From contig NZ_VTEI01000017.1 in NCBI RefSeq assembly GCF_008180415.1, positions 1 to 64,000 on the forward strand: a DNA stretch of 64,000 nucleotides, read 5' to 3'. The DNA is from Rossellomorea vietnamensis (GTDB lineage: Bacteria > Bacillota > Bacilli > Bacillales > Bacillaceae_B). Below, one piece after another: positions 14,306 through 22,790 of the stretch. The first letter of the stretch is position 1, and every line of letters begins with the position of its first letter. The notes under the pieces were generated by a model. The model was not told where the DNA came from, ran no database searches, and saw nothing but the letters and a program-made list of their open reading frames with translations. The translations under genes were made by a program, and so were the position numbers.

Positions 14306-14508
14306 TATAAAAAAAGCCAAAAAGAGGGGAGGCACCCCATCTTTTTGGCTTATGACTAGTCCTATGCCCAGTCCATCAGGCCAACTATGAATTTTAAGCT
14401 TACTGGCTGTATTTAACTTACAGTTAGAATGTGTTCCGCTGACACTCTGTTCCTACATGTGGACTCCAGCTTCATATCCTTTGTCCGACTATGGAAATTT
14501 CTTCGATT
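14306..14508 (-). ncRNA. Candidate small RNA with intrinsic terminator
   Basis: On the reverse strand a consensus -10 TATAAT (14514-14519) is followed by about 150 nt with no supported gene. It ends in a strong terminator: AGCCAAAAAGA, GGGG, loop, CCCC and CTTTTTGGCT (14315-14350), then a U-rich run. The -35 is poor. No known RNA family was recognised. A 20-codon ORF lies inside but has badly spaced SD. Promoter and terminator are seen; a stable RNA is inferred. Confidence 0.4.
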
Positions 14509-14614
14509 GTTCCATTATAACGGAATTTTTCTAATATATATATAGAATTCGATAATTGGAAGGAAAAACCTTTTAATTTCTAAACCTATTATTATTACAT
14601 TTTATTATTAAATA

Positions 14615-14652
14615 ACAAAAGATCCCCCCTAGTCCTTATGAGACAGGGGATA
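14615..14652 (-). terminator. Terminator of the 44-residue gene
   Basis: Read leftward, ATCCCCTG and TAGGGGGGAT form a stem followed by CTTTTG, just past the stop of the small gene. Confidence 0.55.
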
Positions 14653-14659
14653 ACCATTA

Positions 14660-14794
14660 TCACTTCAATTTATTTTTAATGTCCTGCTGGGTGATTTCAC
14701 TGCGAATGGCTGCATCCTTTGCAAATTCTTCATTGAATGCTTTATTTCTTGGATACTTATTTTTCCGTTCGCGGTTATCATTTTTATTAGTCAT
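14660..14794 (-). CDS. Small hydrophilic protein of 44 residues
   Basis: ATG 14794 is preceded by AAAGGAGG, an excellent SD. The product starts MTNKNDNRERKNKYPRNKAF and ends ITQQDIKNKLK; it is highly charged, without cysteine or hydrophobic segments. It is the kind of short protein often found in Bacillus spores, but I recognise no family. SD, codon content and a following terminator support it as real. Confidence 0.65.
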   Translation of the reverse strand: MTNKNDNRERKNKYPRNKAFNEEFAKDAAIRSEITQQDIKNKLK

Positions 14795-14959
14795 TGTGAT
14801 CAACCTCCTTTCCATAATAGCCTTTTCAAACTTTCTACTGATTATGTACGGATAGGAAGGACTTCAGTAAAGATCATAAGGCTGTTTACGCAAAGATTTT
14901 GGTTTTTCTAAAATGGATTTCCGCTCCAAGCGCGACTCCAATCCTTCTAAGTGAAAATT

Positions 14960-15096
14960 AGGAGGAGATAAAATAGCATTCAAAGCAACAATCTTTTAGA
15001 AAAGAGCCTTTCAATATTACCATATTTTTTCCTTCTTGAGATTGATATTTCTTCGGAATTAGTATCAAATAGCAACAAAGTTTATGAAAAGATCCG
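14960..15096 (-). repeat. Degenerate MITE-like repeat, reverse orientation
   Basis: Flanked by AAAGCAACAATCTTTTAGAA and TCAAATAGCAACAAAGTTTA-TGAAAAGATCC, which are the two ends of the family; the middle is diverged. Confidence 0.55.
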
Positions 15097-15178
15097 ATCT
15101 TAGAGGCGATCAGATACAAGCATTTGTTTCTTTTCCTTTCTATACGGTAAAATAGCTTATAGAAATGAGGGATAGTAA

Positions 15179-16225
15179 TTGAATATTTTTTTGACTGGAG
15201 CCACGGGTTTTGTAGGCAAAAAATTAACGGAAGAATTATTAAATGACAACCACCATTTGTACGTCCTTTGCAGGAACGAAAGAAAAGCAAATGCGTTCAT
15301 TACCGGCATACCACTTGGTTTAAGGAAAAACGTCACCTGTGTGATAGGAAATTTAAGCTCAAGTCTGCTTGGGCTGGACTTGAAAGAAACAGAGAATTTG
15401 AAAGGGAAAGTTGAGGCCATCTTTCACATGGCAGCCTACCTTTCTTTTGATCCTGAACAGCAGAAGGAGAGCTTTGATGTCAATCTCGAAGGAACCAGGA
15501 GGGCATTGGAATTCTCAGAGAAAATAGAATGCAGAAAGTTCCTTTATGTGAGCACAGCCTATACAGTAGGAATGGAAACAGCAGGAAAAGAAGAACTATA
15601 CAGTTCCGAAAGAAAGTTTGTAAACCACTACGAAGAATCAAAAAATCATGCGGAACATCTTGTTCATTCCTATAAAGACAAAATGGAAGTCATCATCCTT
15701 AGGCCATCCATCATTATCGGGGATTCCAGAACAGGTGAAGCAGACACCACCTTTGGTGTATATGGCTTGCTGAAAGCAGCTTCACTGCTCAAGCGGAAAG
15801 TGTCAAAGAAGGATGGATGGGAAGATAACATTTATCGTTTTCTTGGAGAAAAGGAATTAAGGATGAATCTCGTCCCCGTTGATTATGTAGCCAGTGTGCT
15901 AAAGGAAGCATTGACACTTGGGGAAAATGGAAAGATCTATAACATTACGGATCCGTCCCCTCTCAAACAGAAAGAGATTTTTCAGGTCGTGAAAGAAGTG
16001 CTGGAGTTCCCAAATCTCGAGCTGGTTCCTTTCTCTCAAAAGGACAAGTTGAGCGATCTTGAGAATTCATTGAATGAAGCACTCGGTATTTTCAAGCACT
16101 ATTTTACACGGGAACTTCATTTCCCCTGCCAAAATACGCTCTCATTGCTTGAAAGAGCCGGCAAGAAGCCGTTGAAATTAGATCACGATAACCTGAAATT
16201 CATCCTGGGAAGCTATAAAAAGTAA
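15179..16225 (+). CDS. NAD(P)-dependent epimerase / thioester-reductase-like protein
   Basis: A 348-residue extended short-chain dehydrogenase. FLTGATGFVGKKLTEEL at the N-terminus is the Rossmann TGxxGxxG motif, FHMAAYLSF and LYVSTAYTVG precede the catalytic YEESKNHAE (Y-x-x-x-K), followed by ILRPSIIIGDSRTG and LVPVDYVA. This pattern is seen in the male-sterility/thioester reductase branch. The substrate is unknown. TTG 15179 is used, with GAGGGAT upstream; no nearer ATG fits the Rossmann strand. Monocistronic. Confidence 0.82.
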   Translation: MNIFLTGATGFVGKKLTEELLNDNHHLYVLCRNERKANAFITGIPLGLRKNVTCVIGNLSSSLLGLDLKETENLKGKVEAIFHMAAYLSFDPEQQKESFDVNLEGTRRALEFSEKIECRKFLYVSTAYTVGMETAGKEELYSSERKFVNHYEESKNHAEHLVHSYKDKMEVIILRPSIIIGDSRTGEADTTFGVYGLLKAASLLKRKVSKKDGWEDNIYRFLGEKELRMNLVPVDYVASVLKEALTLGENGKIYNITDPSPLKQKEIFQVVKEVLEFPNLELVPFSQKDKLSDLENSLNEALGIFKHYFTRELHFPCQNTLSLLERAGKKPLKLDHDNLKFILGSYKK

Positions 16226-16249
16226 AGTCTTTAGAACTTTAAGGCATTA

Positions 16250-16413
16250 GGCTCTTATCGAAACTTTGTTGCTATTTCATAATTACGAAAAAAACCATAA
16301 TTCATCGGAATAACCTAGTAAACAGGAAAAGAAAAGAGCTGCTCTCTCAGATTTGAGAGAAAACTCTTAGTATACGGGGATATCTGAAAGCAACAATGTA
16401 TGGGAATACAGCC
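16250..16413 (+). repeat. MITE-like repeat, copy 3
   Basis: Begins GGCTCTTATCGAAACTTTG-TTGC, contains AAAAGAAAAGAGCTGCTCTC and TATACGGGGATATC, and ends AAAGCAACAATGTATGGGAA-TACAGCC. Confidence 0.8.
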
Positions 16414-16477
16414 AAGCTTTCAAGGGACAGTCCCTTTTTGTGCTCTAAAGCATAGAAGCACTGAAAGGAGGAAGAGG

Positions 16478-16990
16478 ATGCAGCCATTACCGGATCATTT
16501 ACAGAAAAATCTTGATATTGTGTTTATCGGTTTCAATCCCAGCCTTAAATCTGGGGAAGTCGGCCATAACTATGCAAATCGCAGTAATCGATTCTGGAAA
16601 ATCCTCCATCTATCAGGGCTGACTCCAAGGCAGTACGCACCAGAGGAAGATTCAACCTTATTGGAATTAGGGTATGGATTGACAAATATCGTGGAGCGGC
16701 CGACAAAAGAAGCTGCTGACATAACTAAAGAGGAGTACAGCGAGGGAAGGGTCATTCTCAAAAAAAAGCTGCAATCAAATGCACCTAAAATAGCCTGCTA
16801 TGTCGGGAAAGGGGTGTATCAACAATTTTCACAAAAACGAAAGATAGCTTGGGGCGTACAGGAGAAGTCTGTCGTGGATGGTGTGGTCGATTTCGTTGCT
16901 CCCTCATCCAGCGGACTCGTTAGGATGAAAATAGATGAAATCGTCTCTATCTACAAAGAATTGAACTTGCTGAAGAAACAAGAAACGTAA
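16478..16990 (+). CDS. mug: Mismatch-specific G/U uracil-DNA glycosylase
   Basis: A 170-residue Mug/TDG-family glycosylase. GFNPSLKSGEVGHNYANRSN followed by RFWK is the conserved GxNPG-like catalytic region with the asparagine that positions the water, and PSSSGL near the C-terminus is the second motif. It removes uracil or ethenocytosine opposite G. ATG 16478 has SD AAAGGAGG; the frame extends upstream into a repeat without support. Family length fits E. coli Mug (168). Confidence 0.88.
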   Translation: MQPLPDHLQKNLDIVFIGFNPSLKSGEVGHNYANRSNRFWKILHLSGLTPRQYAPEEDSTLLELGYGLTNIVERPTKEAADITKEEYSEGRVILKKKLQSNAPKIACYVGKGVYQQFSQKRKIAWGVQEKSVVDGVVDFVAPSSSGLVRMKIDEIVSIYKELNLLKKQET

Positions 16991-17503
16991 CCGAAGAAAA
17001 ACACCTCTTCGGTTCATTTCATTGGCTGTTTTCGTAAACTTTGTGGCTATTTGATATTAATCACGAAAGATAGTTCAATAATAAACCCGGAAAATCCTGA
17101 TAAACAACAGACTCAAGGCCTGCTTATTGCACATCTTGTATTTGTCCTTTCCTCGATGCATAAGAGAATTTATTCCCTTGATTATTATTTATCATAATAT
17201 TGCTTTCCAAGAATGTTGGTTACCAAGTATAGTATTAATAGAAAGTAAATCCAATACAGCGGGGGAGGGAGCCCCCCTTGGAATACAAGTGAAACCTTAA
17301 CTAAACAACTAGCAAAGGGTAAGATTCTAGACTGAATCCTGAATAGCAGAATCTCTCAACCCTCGCTTCTAACATATGAATATATTGGATATTACGGTAC
17401 CCTTGGTGGACATCCAAAATTAAAAAAAAAAAATCTGATCTCCACTATCAAAACCTCTTTTACTTTTTAAAAAATTTATTTTACCCAACTATTAGGAGGA
17501 CGT
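16991..17503. other. Gene-free stretch with a partial MITE-like remnant
   Basis: A left-end remnant of the MITE-like family (GGCTGTTTTCGTAAACTTTG then TGGCTATTTGATA) is at 17024-17060. An inverted repeat GGGGGAGGGAGCCCCCC-like cluster lies near 17262-17278. Nothing else is recognised; a hairpin at 16992-17015 (GAAGAAAAACACCTCTTCGG) may terminate mug. Confidence 0.5.
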
Positions 17504-17866
17504 ATGATTAACAGCGAGATAGTTCAATACTTCGTCGTAAATAAAGAGTTGAATATGTCACCAGGAAAAATCGGAGCGCAAACGGCTCATGCGGCAACCA
17601 TCAGTACGATCGACCTTCTTTCGGATTCGTCTTTATTTCCAGATTTACGAGATGACTTTATTTTATGGTATCAAACCGGAATGAATAAAATTGTTCTAAG
17701 AGGAAGACAAAAAGATTTAGAAAAATTAGCGGAGAAAGGCTATTACTATGTCCATGACAGTGGGAGAACAGAAATTGCTTCTGGTTCTTTGACCGTCGTC
17801 GCCCTGCCTCCGATGCCTAAGCCGAAAGCCAAAGAAATAGTAGGAAACTTGTCTTTGTTTAAGTAG
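17504..17866 (+). CDS. Pth2-type peptidyl-tRNA hydrolase family protein
   Basis: A 120-residue protein with the Pth2 signature: VQYFVVNKELNMSPGKIGAQ, then TAHAA, then MNKIVLRG and DSGRTEIASGSLTVVALPPM. Pth2 is the archaeal/eukaryotic enzyme that frees tRNA from peptidyl-tRNA; bacterial homologues occur sporadically and may have changed roles, since bacteria already have Pth1. The motif residues are intact. SD AGGAGG is 5 bp before ATG 17504. Confidence 0.82.
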   Translation: MINSEIVQYFVVNKELNMSPGKIGAQTAHAATISTIDLLSDSSLFPDLRDDFILWYQTGMNKIVLRGRQKDLEKLAEKGYYYVHDSGRTEIASGSLTVVALPPMPKPKAKEIVGNLSLFK

Positions 17867-17995
17867 CTTCTGTAATAACTTTGTATTATAGCTGAGCGCT
17901 GAATGAAGATTTCCTATGTCTTTAAAGCAGTACGGTTTAATCGTGTTCAAAGAAGGAAAAACACCCTATTGAAAGTGACGAAAGGAGATTTAAGA

Positions 17996-18331
17996 ATGTT
18001 TTCTAGAATAGACACAGTCATATTGAATGTAAAAAATTTAGATGATGCCAGGCAATGGTATCAGGAAACATTGGAACTCGAAGAAGTTTTCGATGGAGGA
18101 AACCATGTCGTTTTTAAAGTGGGACAGGGGGAAACGCCTATCACCATTATTGAGGGAAAAACAGGAGCTTCAGCAGTGAAACCTATACTTTTTTCCGAAG
18201 CAATTGAAGAAACTCAGTTAAAGTTAAAGGGCCTGGGAGTTGAGGTAGGATCACTTGAACAAGACGGAACCGTTACGTTCTTTTCTTTCAGTGATCCAGA
18301 CGGCAATAAGTTCGAAGTTTGCCATTTTTAA
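17996..18331 (+). CDS. VOC-family (glyoxalase-like) protein
   Basis: A 111-residue vicinal-oxygen-chelate fold protein: IDTVILNVKNLDDARQWYQE, VFKVGQGETPITIIEG and FSFSDPDGNKFEVCHF. One domain with a betaalphabetabetabeta repeat each side. Members include glyoxalase I, dioxygenases and resistance proteins; the substrate is unknown. ATG 17996 is chosen for SD AAAGGAG; the frame is open about 90 bp upstream without support. Confidence 0.8.
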   Translation: MFSRIDTVILNVKNLDDARQWYQETLELEEVFDGGNHVVFKVGQGETPITIIEGKTGASAVKPILFSEAIEETQLKLKGLGVEVGSLEQDGTVTFFSFSDPDGNKFEVCHF

Positions 18332-18394
18332 TGGGAAGTAGTAAGTAACTGCTTTATAATCTAATGAAGAATATAGTTTCTTCTCTAATTAAAA

Positions 18395-18585
18395 GGCTGT
18401 TTTCGCATACATTGTTGCTTTTCGGAAAAATCCCAAGAGCCGGATTTTTTCCCTGATACTAAGGGTTTTTTCTCAAATCTGGGAGAGAAGCTCTTTTCTT
18501 TTCATGTTTACCAGGTTATTCCCCTGAACTATGGTTGTTTTTTCAGAATTGGCGTCAAATAGCAACAAAGTTTACGAAAAGAGCC
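18395..18585 (-). repeat. MITE-like repeat, copy 4 (reverse orientation)
   Basis: Starts GGCTGTTTTCGCATACATTG-TTGCTTTTCGG and ends AATAGCAACAAAGTTTACGA-AAAGAGCC: the complete family in the opposite orientation, with an extra AAAATCC...GGATTTTT inner hairpin also present in the copies at 22.3 and 60.4 kb. Confidence 0.8.
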
Positions 18586-18743
18586 AATTAAAAAGAAGAG
18601 CAGCCTTCACATAATAAATTTCATGAAGAAAAAGCAGAAGATGGATACTTCCTGAACAGTGAATTTAAAAGGTTATGTCCTTGTTAAATTCGAAGGTAAT
18701 CACATACAAAAAAAAGCAGAGCAAGGATCTGCTCTGCTTCTCA

Positions 18744-19673
18744 TCACCAAAAGAATCTTCTAGGCAAACCAGGGTTCATACCGAAAGGGCCGGGCATACC
18801 AAACCCTTGCGAGGGACCGCCTCCCATAAATGGCTGTCCAGCAGCTCCTTGCGAAGGTCCTGTTTGATACGGTCCATATGGAATGCCGGGACCATATCCC
18901 GGATTGCCAGCACCTTGCATAGTTGTGGGACCGAAAGCTCCTCCACTTTGCTGCCCATAATGTGGAAAGGAACCGCCTCCCATTCCGCCTTGAAACTGGC
19001 CGGTACCATTGCTCACTGCAGTGCCATTCATAGGGTAGGGGTTCATGGTTGTCATCTGATTCTGCTGAGACGGGTTCATTCCCTGCTGACTTCCATATAT
19101 ATCGGATGGGGTCATTCCTTGCTGCATGCTTCCATATATATCAGATGGGTTCATTCCCTGCTGGCTTCCGTACATATCAGTTGGGTTCATTCCTTGCTGC
19201 ATGCCGTACATATCGGATGAGCTCATTCCCTGCTGCATGCCGTACATATCAGATGGGCTCATTCCTTGCTGCATGCCATACATATCAGATGGGTTCATTC
19301 CCTGCTGCATGCCGTACATATCAGTTGGGTTCATTCCCTGCTGCATGCCGTACATATCGGATGGGTTCATTCCCTGCTGGCTTCCATATATATCAGATGG
19401 GTTCATTCCCTGCTGCATGCCGTACATATCGGATGGGTTCATTCCCTGTTGACTTCCATAGTAATCTGAAAGGTCCATAGATGTTAAGGCCTCTTCATCG
19501 ATACCAGACATCTGCAAAGGGTTCAATCTGTATTCATCTATACCGCCATAATAAACTCCTTGGTCGGCATACATTTCTGGAGCGTGATAATGATTACTAT
19601 TTATGTTCACTTGTGATGATGGTATAGAACTTGTGTTCATACCTGACACTATATAGGGATACATATTTTTCAC
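18744..19673 (-). CDS. Coat-like protein with about ten 12-residue tandem repeats
   Basis: 309 residues from GTG 19673 (AAGGAAGG 8 bp upstream; ATG 19664 also possible). Residues about 80-200 are ten repeats of the form GMNPSDMYGMQQ with alternations Met/Ile, Met/Ser and Ser/Thr, encoded by 36-bp DNA repeats. The tail is rich in Gly, Pro, Gln and Met (GQFQGGMGGGSFPHYGQQSG) and ends LPRRFFW. There is no signal peptide. Low-complexity Tyr/Gln/Met/Pro proteins of this kind are typical of Bacillus spore coats, but I cannot name the family. The repeat number is likely to vary between strains. Long open frames on the opposite strand are by-products of the repeat. Confidence 0.78.
   Translation of the reverse strand: MKNMYPYIVSGMNTSSIPSSQVNINSNHYHAPEMYADQGVYYGGIDEYRLNPLQMSGIDEEALTSMDLSDYYGSQQGMNPSDMYGMQQGMNPSDIYGSQQGMNPSDMYGMQQGMNPTDMYGMQQGMNPSDMYGMQQGMSPSDMYGMQQGMSSSDMYGMQQGMNPTDMYGSQQGMNPSDIYGSMQQGMTPSDIYGSQQGMNPSQQNQMTTMNPYPMNGTAVSNGTGQFQGGMGGGSFPHYGQQSGGAFGPTTMQGAGNPGYGPGIPYGPYQTGPSQGAAGQPFMGGGPSQGFGMPGPFGMNPGLPRRFFW
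18843..19455. repeat. 36-bp tandem coding repeat
   Basis: The core array (about 19075-19455) has ten units of 36 bp, one unit being 39 bp because of an extra codon (GSMQQ). Units differ mainly at synonymous or Met/Ile/Ser positions. The flank toward 18843 is Gly/Gln-rich but not a clean repeat. Confidence 0.75.
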
Positions 19674-19796
19674 GAAGTAATACCTTCCTTTCAGCATCAT
19701 CATTTTTCTAACTTCCTTTACATCCTATTTAGCAAGACTGAACTTGTGCCTATCCAACCTGATATGTCTACCCTCTAATTGAAAGGAGCACAGCTT

Positions 19797-20096
19797 ATGA
19801 AGGCAAGATCTATTGTAAAATGTACTCTTCTGTTTTTCATTGTGATGACCTCTCTGTATTTCACTCCTGATTTTAATGCTTCGCTGAATATTGAAGCGGC
19901 AGGCTCTACAAATAGTCAGTCTCTTACTGCAGCATCCACTGATATAAGCAGTAAGAGTGAAGGGGAGCGGGAGAGGCCTCTGTTTGAAAGCATCCTGCTT
20001 TACTTGATCATTTTCACCCCCGTTATGGTCGTGACACTGTTACTATGGGTTTTTTCTAAGATCATGAAATTAACAAAAGAAAAGAATGAAGCATGA
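19797..20096 (+). CDS. Hypothetical bitopic membrane protein, 99 residues
   Basis: ATG 19797 follows AAAGGAG. An N-terminal hydrophobic segment (about residues 8-25) could be a signal or anchor, followed by a Ser/Thr-rich exposed stretch and a C-terminal helix (LLYLIIFTPVMVVTLLLWVF), ending KLTKEKNEA. It is divergent from the coat-like gene. No family recognised. Confidence 0.65.
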   Translation: MKARSIVKCTLLFFIVMTSLYFTPDFNASLNIEAAGSTNSQSLTAASTDISSKSEGERERPLFESILLYLIIFTPVMVVTLLLWVFSKIMKLTKEKNEA

Positions 20097-20120
20097 TAAC
20101 ACAGCTTCATTCTTTTTCAT
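20083..20120 (+). terminator. Terminator overlapping the end of the 99-residue gene
   Basis: GAATGAAGC and GCTTCATTC form the stem, followed by TTTTTC. Confidence 0.8.
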
Positions 20121-20245
20121 GACTCTCTTCTAAAATGTTTTTGCACAAGTAAAGAAGCGCAAGTCAATTTTCACTATGTTTTCTAGTAATCGTCTATTCA
20201 CTCCAAAGGAATAGAACATAGTATAAAAGGAAGGGAGTGATAGGT

Positions 20246-20407
20246 GTGAATTTTAGAGAAGATCCTTCAGACGAAATGACATTCCTTAGGATGAGGGATA
20301 CGTTGAAGGCTCATGAATCAATGATATTTTCTTTGCAGACTATTGTAGAAAAACAGCAAGAGATGTTAGAAAAAATGGCGGGCAGAGAACTGCAGGTTCA
20401 CGTCTAG
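20246..20407 (+). CDS. Small hydrophilic protein, 53 residues
   Basis: GTG 20246 follows AAGGGAG. The product starts MNFREDPSDEMTFLRMRDTL and is helical, with LQTIVEKQQEMLEKMAGREL suggesting a short coiled coil. No family recognised. Its stop lies at the edge of a 125-bp repeat copy, so the last residues may derive from that element. Confidence 0.55.
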   Translation: MNFREDPSDEMTFLRMRDTLKAHESMIFSLQTIVEKQQEMLEKMAGRELQVHV

Positions 20408-20522
20408 TTCCAGCGCCTAGTCCCTCGGGGTCAAATCACCCCAAGAGAATAAAAGGAAAGACCGCCTTTTTTCTCTTGTGAACATTTGCCTGTCGGGCCT
20501 GACCAAGGCGCTTCCACTTTTG
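20403..20522 (-). repeat. 125-bp structured repeat, single reverse copy
   Basis: Carries the family landmarks in reverse: CCAGCGCCTAGTCCCTCGGG, AGAGAATAAAAGGAAAG, GAACATTTGCCTGTCGGG and CAAGGCGCTTCCACTTTTG. The central arms CCCAAGAGAA and TTCTCTTGTG remain nearly complementary. Confidence 0.8.
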
Positions 20523-20739
20523 GTGCGAAACCCTCCTTCTTGGAGACGATCGCCTTGGAGAAAATGATAAAAATCGCCTTATTTGCTGCAGCTCTTTATA
20601 ATGAGGATGGAACTGAGAGCCATTCAATATAGTATTTAATTTACAACCCAATTTTTGCTAAATATTTATCGATCTATAATCGGAACAAGAAGCTCCGAAT
20701 TAACGGAGTAGTGTGTTAAACCACTTGATGCTTTAACAA

Positions 20740-20778
20740 ACAAAGGAAGGGCGGAGGTTACTCCGTGCTTCCTTTTTG
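20740..20778. terminator. Bidirectional-looking hairpin downstream of the MBL gene
   Basis: AAGGAAG and CTTCCTTTTT flank an inner GGAGGTTACTCC hairpin. It lies 55 bp past the 3' end of the reverse-strand MBL gene and also ends an empty interval on the forward strand. Confidence 0.5.
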
Positions 20779-20831
20779 GTACTGATGGGTAACCAGAGTA
20801 TAATTCCCAGAGGAATTTTCAAAATGAACTC

Positions 20832-21644
20832 CTATTTCTTATTCTCTGGTATTTCTGTTTCACCAAAGTCTCTTGAAAGACGTTCAAGGTTGGTGATAAG
20901 CTCATCATCTGCAAGCGGAAGGCCATGCCCGACGACCGCCACAGATGGCTGCAGCTCAGTGAGAGTTTTAACCGAATTCCAAGAAGCCTGCCAATCCCTT
21001 GTGAAATATTGGGGAGGTCCATGGATTTCCTGCTTTTGCGTCAGGACATCATAAAGCTTTTCCTGCTCCACATTAATGAAGGCATCACCAGCTATTAAAG
21101 CTTTGTCGTTCTTCCTGAACAAAGATATGTGTCCTGGTGTATGTCCAGGTGTATGGACATATCTCCAATCGGGGAGAACAGGGATTGAACCATCTTTAGG
21201 TAGAATATGGAGGTTGGCAGAAATATCAATACTATGTCGCGGAAAGGTAGTGGACATTTTTGCAACCAGCCCAGCCTCCTCAGTATTCGGAGGCGGGTAA
21301 TTGCTTTCTCCAGAGAGGTAAGGCTTTTCCATTGAGTGGGCGTAAACTGGCACATCCCATTTTTTCAATAAACCTTCAAGAGCTCCCACATGGTCAAAGT
21401 GTCCATGGGTGAGGATGATTGCTTTACAAACACAATCATCACCAAAACGTTCCTGAGCAGCTTTAATGATCATTTCATGTGAATCAGGCATTCCTGCATC
21501 TACTAATATAAATTCATTGCTCACACTTGGGTTTCCGATAAAAGCTATATTGACAATTTGCACAGTATAATGATAGAGATCCGGTAGTACTTCGATCCCC
21601 ATTCCGCTGGCCACAGAGGTCATTGGCATTTTCTTCATAGACAT
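20832..21644 (-). CDS. Metallo-beta-lactamase-fold hydrolase
   Basis: A 270-residue MBL protein with THGHFDHVGAL (metal ligands H-x-H-x-D-H), the third-ligand region HTPGHTPGHISL, IAGDAFINV and GHGLPLADDE. It resembles glyoxalase II/YflN-like hydrolases. Cytosolic, no signal peptide. SD AAGGAGG lies 8 bp before ATG 21644. Substrate unknown; monocistronic. Confidence 0.82.
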   Translation of the reverse strand: MSMKKMPMTSVASGMGIEVLPDLYHYTVQIVNIAFIGNPSVSNEFILVDAGMPDSHEMIIKAAQERFGDDCVCKAIILTHGHFDHVGALEGLLKKWDVPVYAHSMEKPYLSGESNYPPPNTEEAGLVAKMSTTFPRHSIDISANLHILPKDGSIPVLPDWRYVHTPGHTPGHISLFRKNDKALIAGDAFINVEQEKLYDVLTQKQEIHGPPQYFTRDWQASWNSVKTLTELQPSVAVVGHGLPLADDELITNLERLSRDFGETEIPENKK

Positions 21645-21787
21645 CCTCCTTACATTTTCTGCGGTAGTATCTGTTAAAACCAGATTGATTATGTGATATC
21701 GCCGGTAATTATATACCCTGTTTTTTTAAAAAAATGGGAATCCTTCAAAAAAATTGTTTCTATTCCCGAAATAATGTTTTATTACAA

Positions 21788-22289
21788 AAAAGCGCAAGCG
21801 CCTTGATCAGCCCCGACAGGCAAATGTTCTCCGGAGAAAAAAGGTGCTCTTTCCTTTTATTCTCCGGAGGTTATTTGACCCCGAGGGGCTAGGCGCTGGA
21901 GCTGGATTGCACAAAAAAGCGCAAGCGCCTTGATCAGCCCCGACAGGCAAATGTTCTACGGAGAAAAAAGGTGCTCTTTCCTTTTATTCTCCGGAGGTTA
22001 TTTGACCCCGAGGGGCTAGGCGCTGGAGCTGGATTGCACAAAAAAGCGCAAGCGCCTTGATCAGCCCCGACAGGCAAATGTTCTACGGAGAAAAAAAGGT
22101 GCTCTTTCCTTTTATTCTCCGGAGGTTATTTGACCCCGAGGGGCTAGGCGCTGGAGCTGGATTGCACAAAAAAGCGCAAGCGCCTTGATCAGCCCCGACA
22201 GGCAAATGTTCTCCGGAGAAAAAAGGTGCTCTTTCCTTTTATTCTCCGGAGGTTATTTGACCCCGAGGGCTAGGCGCTGGAGCTGGATT
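21788..22289 (+). repeat. 125-bp structured repeat, four tandem copies
   Basis: Four direct repeats with period 127-128 bp (units start near 21791, 21918, 22045 and 22173), nearly identical. Each begins AGCGCAAGCGCCTTGATCAG, has two CTCCGGAG palindromes around a pyrimidine run, and ends CCCCGAGGGGCTAGGCGCTG. Ends can pair (AGCGCC/GGCGCT) and the inner CTCCGGAGAA can pair with TTCTCCGGAG. Copies 2 and 3 share CTACGG for CTCCGG, so they arose by local duplication. No coding capacity. Confidence 0.9.
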
Positions 22290-22341
22290 CAAAAACGCTG
22301 TCTAATTTTCAATCTGAAAATCTTATACTTTCTTTTTTTTA

Positions 22342-22528
22342 GGCTCTTTTCGTAAACTTTGTTGCTATTTGATAATAATCCCCCAAAAAAAACACAATTC
22401 ACATGAATAACCTGGAAATTTGAAAAGAAAAGAGCCGTTCTCCGCGATTTAGAGAGAACCTTTAGTATACGGGGAAAAATCCGGCTCTTAGGATTTTTCC
22501 AAAAGCCACAATATATTCCAAAACAGCT
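22342..22528 (+). repeat. MITE-like repeat, copy 5
   Basis: Begins GGCTCTTTTCGTAAACTTTG and ends with the variant AAAAGCCACAATATATTCCA-AAACAGC; includes the inner hairpin AAAAATCCGGCTCTTAGG-ATTTTT. Confidence 0.8.
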
Positions 22529-22590
22529 TTTTTTAAAGGCTCTGTTAGTTAATATGCCAGTTTATATTGGATTCTCAGATCCTCCGCAAA

Positions 22591-22716
22591 TGTTGACTGG
22601 AGTGGAAGGTGTACGACCTCCTGCGGGAGTAGCGGGACAGGTGAGACCCCGCAGGCGAAGCCGAGGAGGCTCACCGCCCGCCCCGCGGAGTCGTACACCT
22701 GGAATGGAAGTCAACA
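22591..22716. repeat. GC-rich palindromic repeat
   Basis: Outer arms TGTTGACT and AGTCAACA enclose GGTGTACGAC/GTCGTACACC and CCTCCTGCGGG/CCCCGCGGAG, with an inner GCAGGCGAAGCCGAGGAGGC. It is a long imperfect cruciform with no coding capacity, of a type common in Bacillus. A second copy, disrupted by other repeats, is at 58.06-58.43 kb. Confidence 0.8.
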
Positions 22717-22790
22717 TACCCATTTAAAACAACAGGAGTCTTTAACACCCTAAAAAAAGGATTAATAAGAATAGAGGCGGAGAAATTTCA

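Noticed and set aside
17200..17420. Possible structured RNA or intron remnant near GGGGGAGGGAGCCCCCC
   Set aside because: A short G/C palindrome is present, but no known riboswitch, T-box or intron core could be traced.
19049..19480. Long open frames on the forward strand (up to 143 aa) across the coat-like gene
   Set aside because: They are antisense by-products of the 36-bp coding repeat; no SD, and the reverse-strand frame has SD, sensible start and coat-like composition.
21788..22289. Four regular direct repeats as a CRISPR array
   Set aside because: The repeat unit is the full 127-bp period with only a few non-repeated bases between units, no variable spacers and no cas genes nearby.
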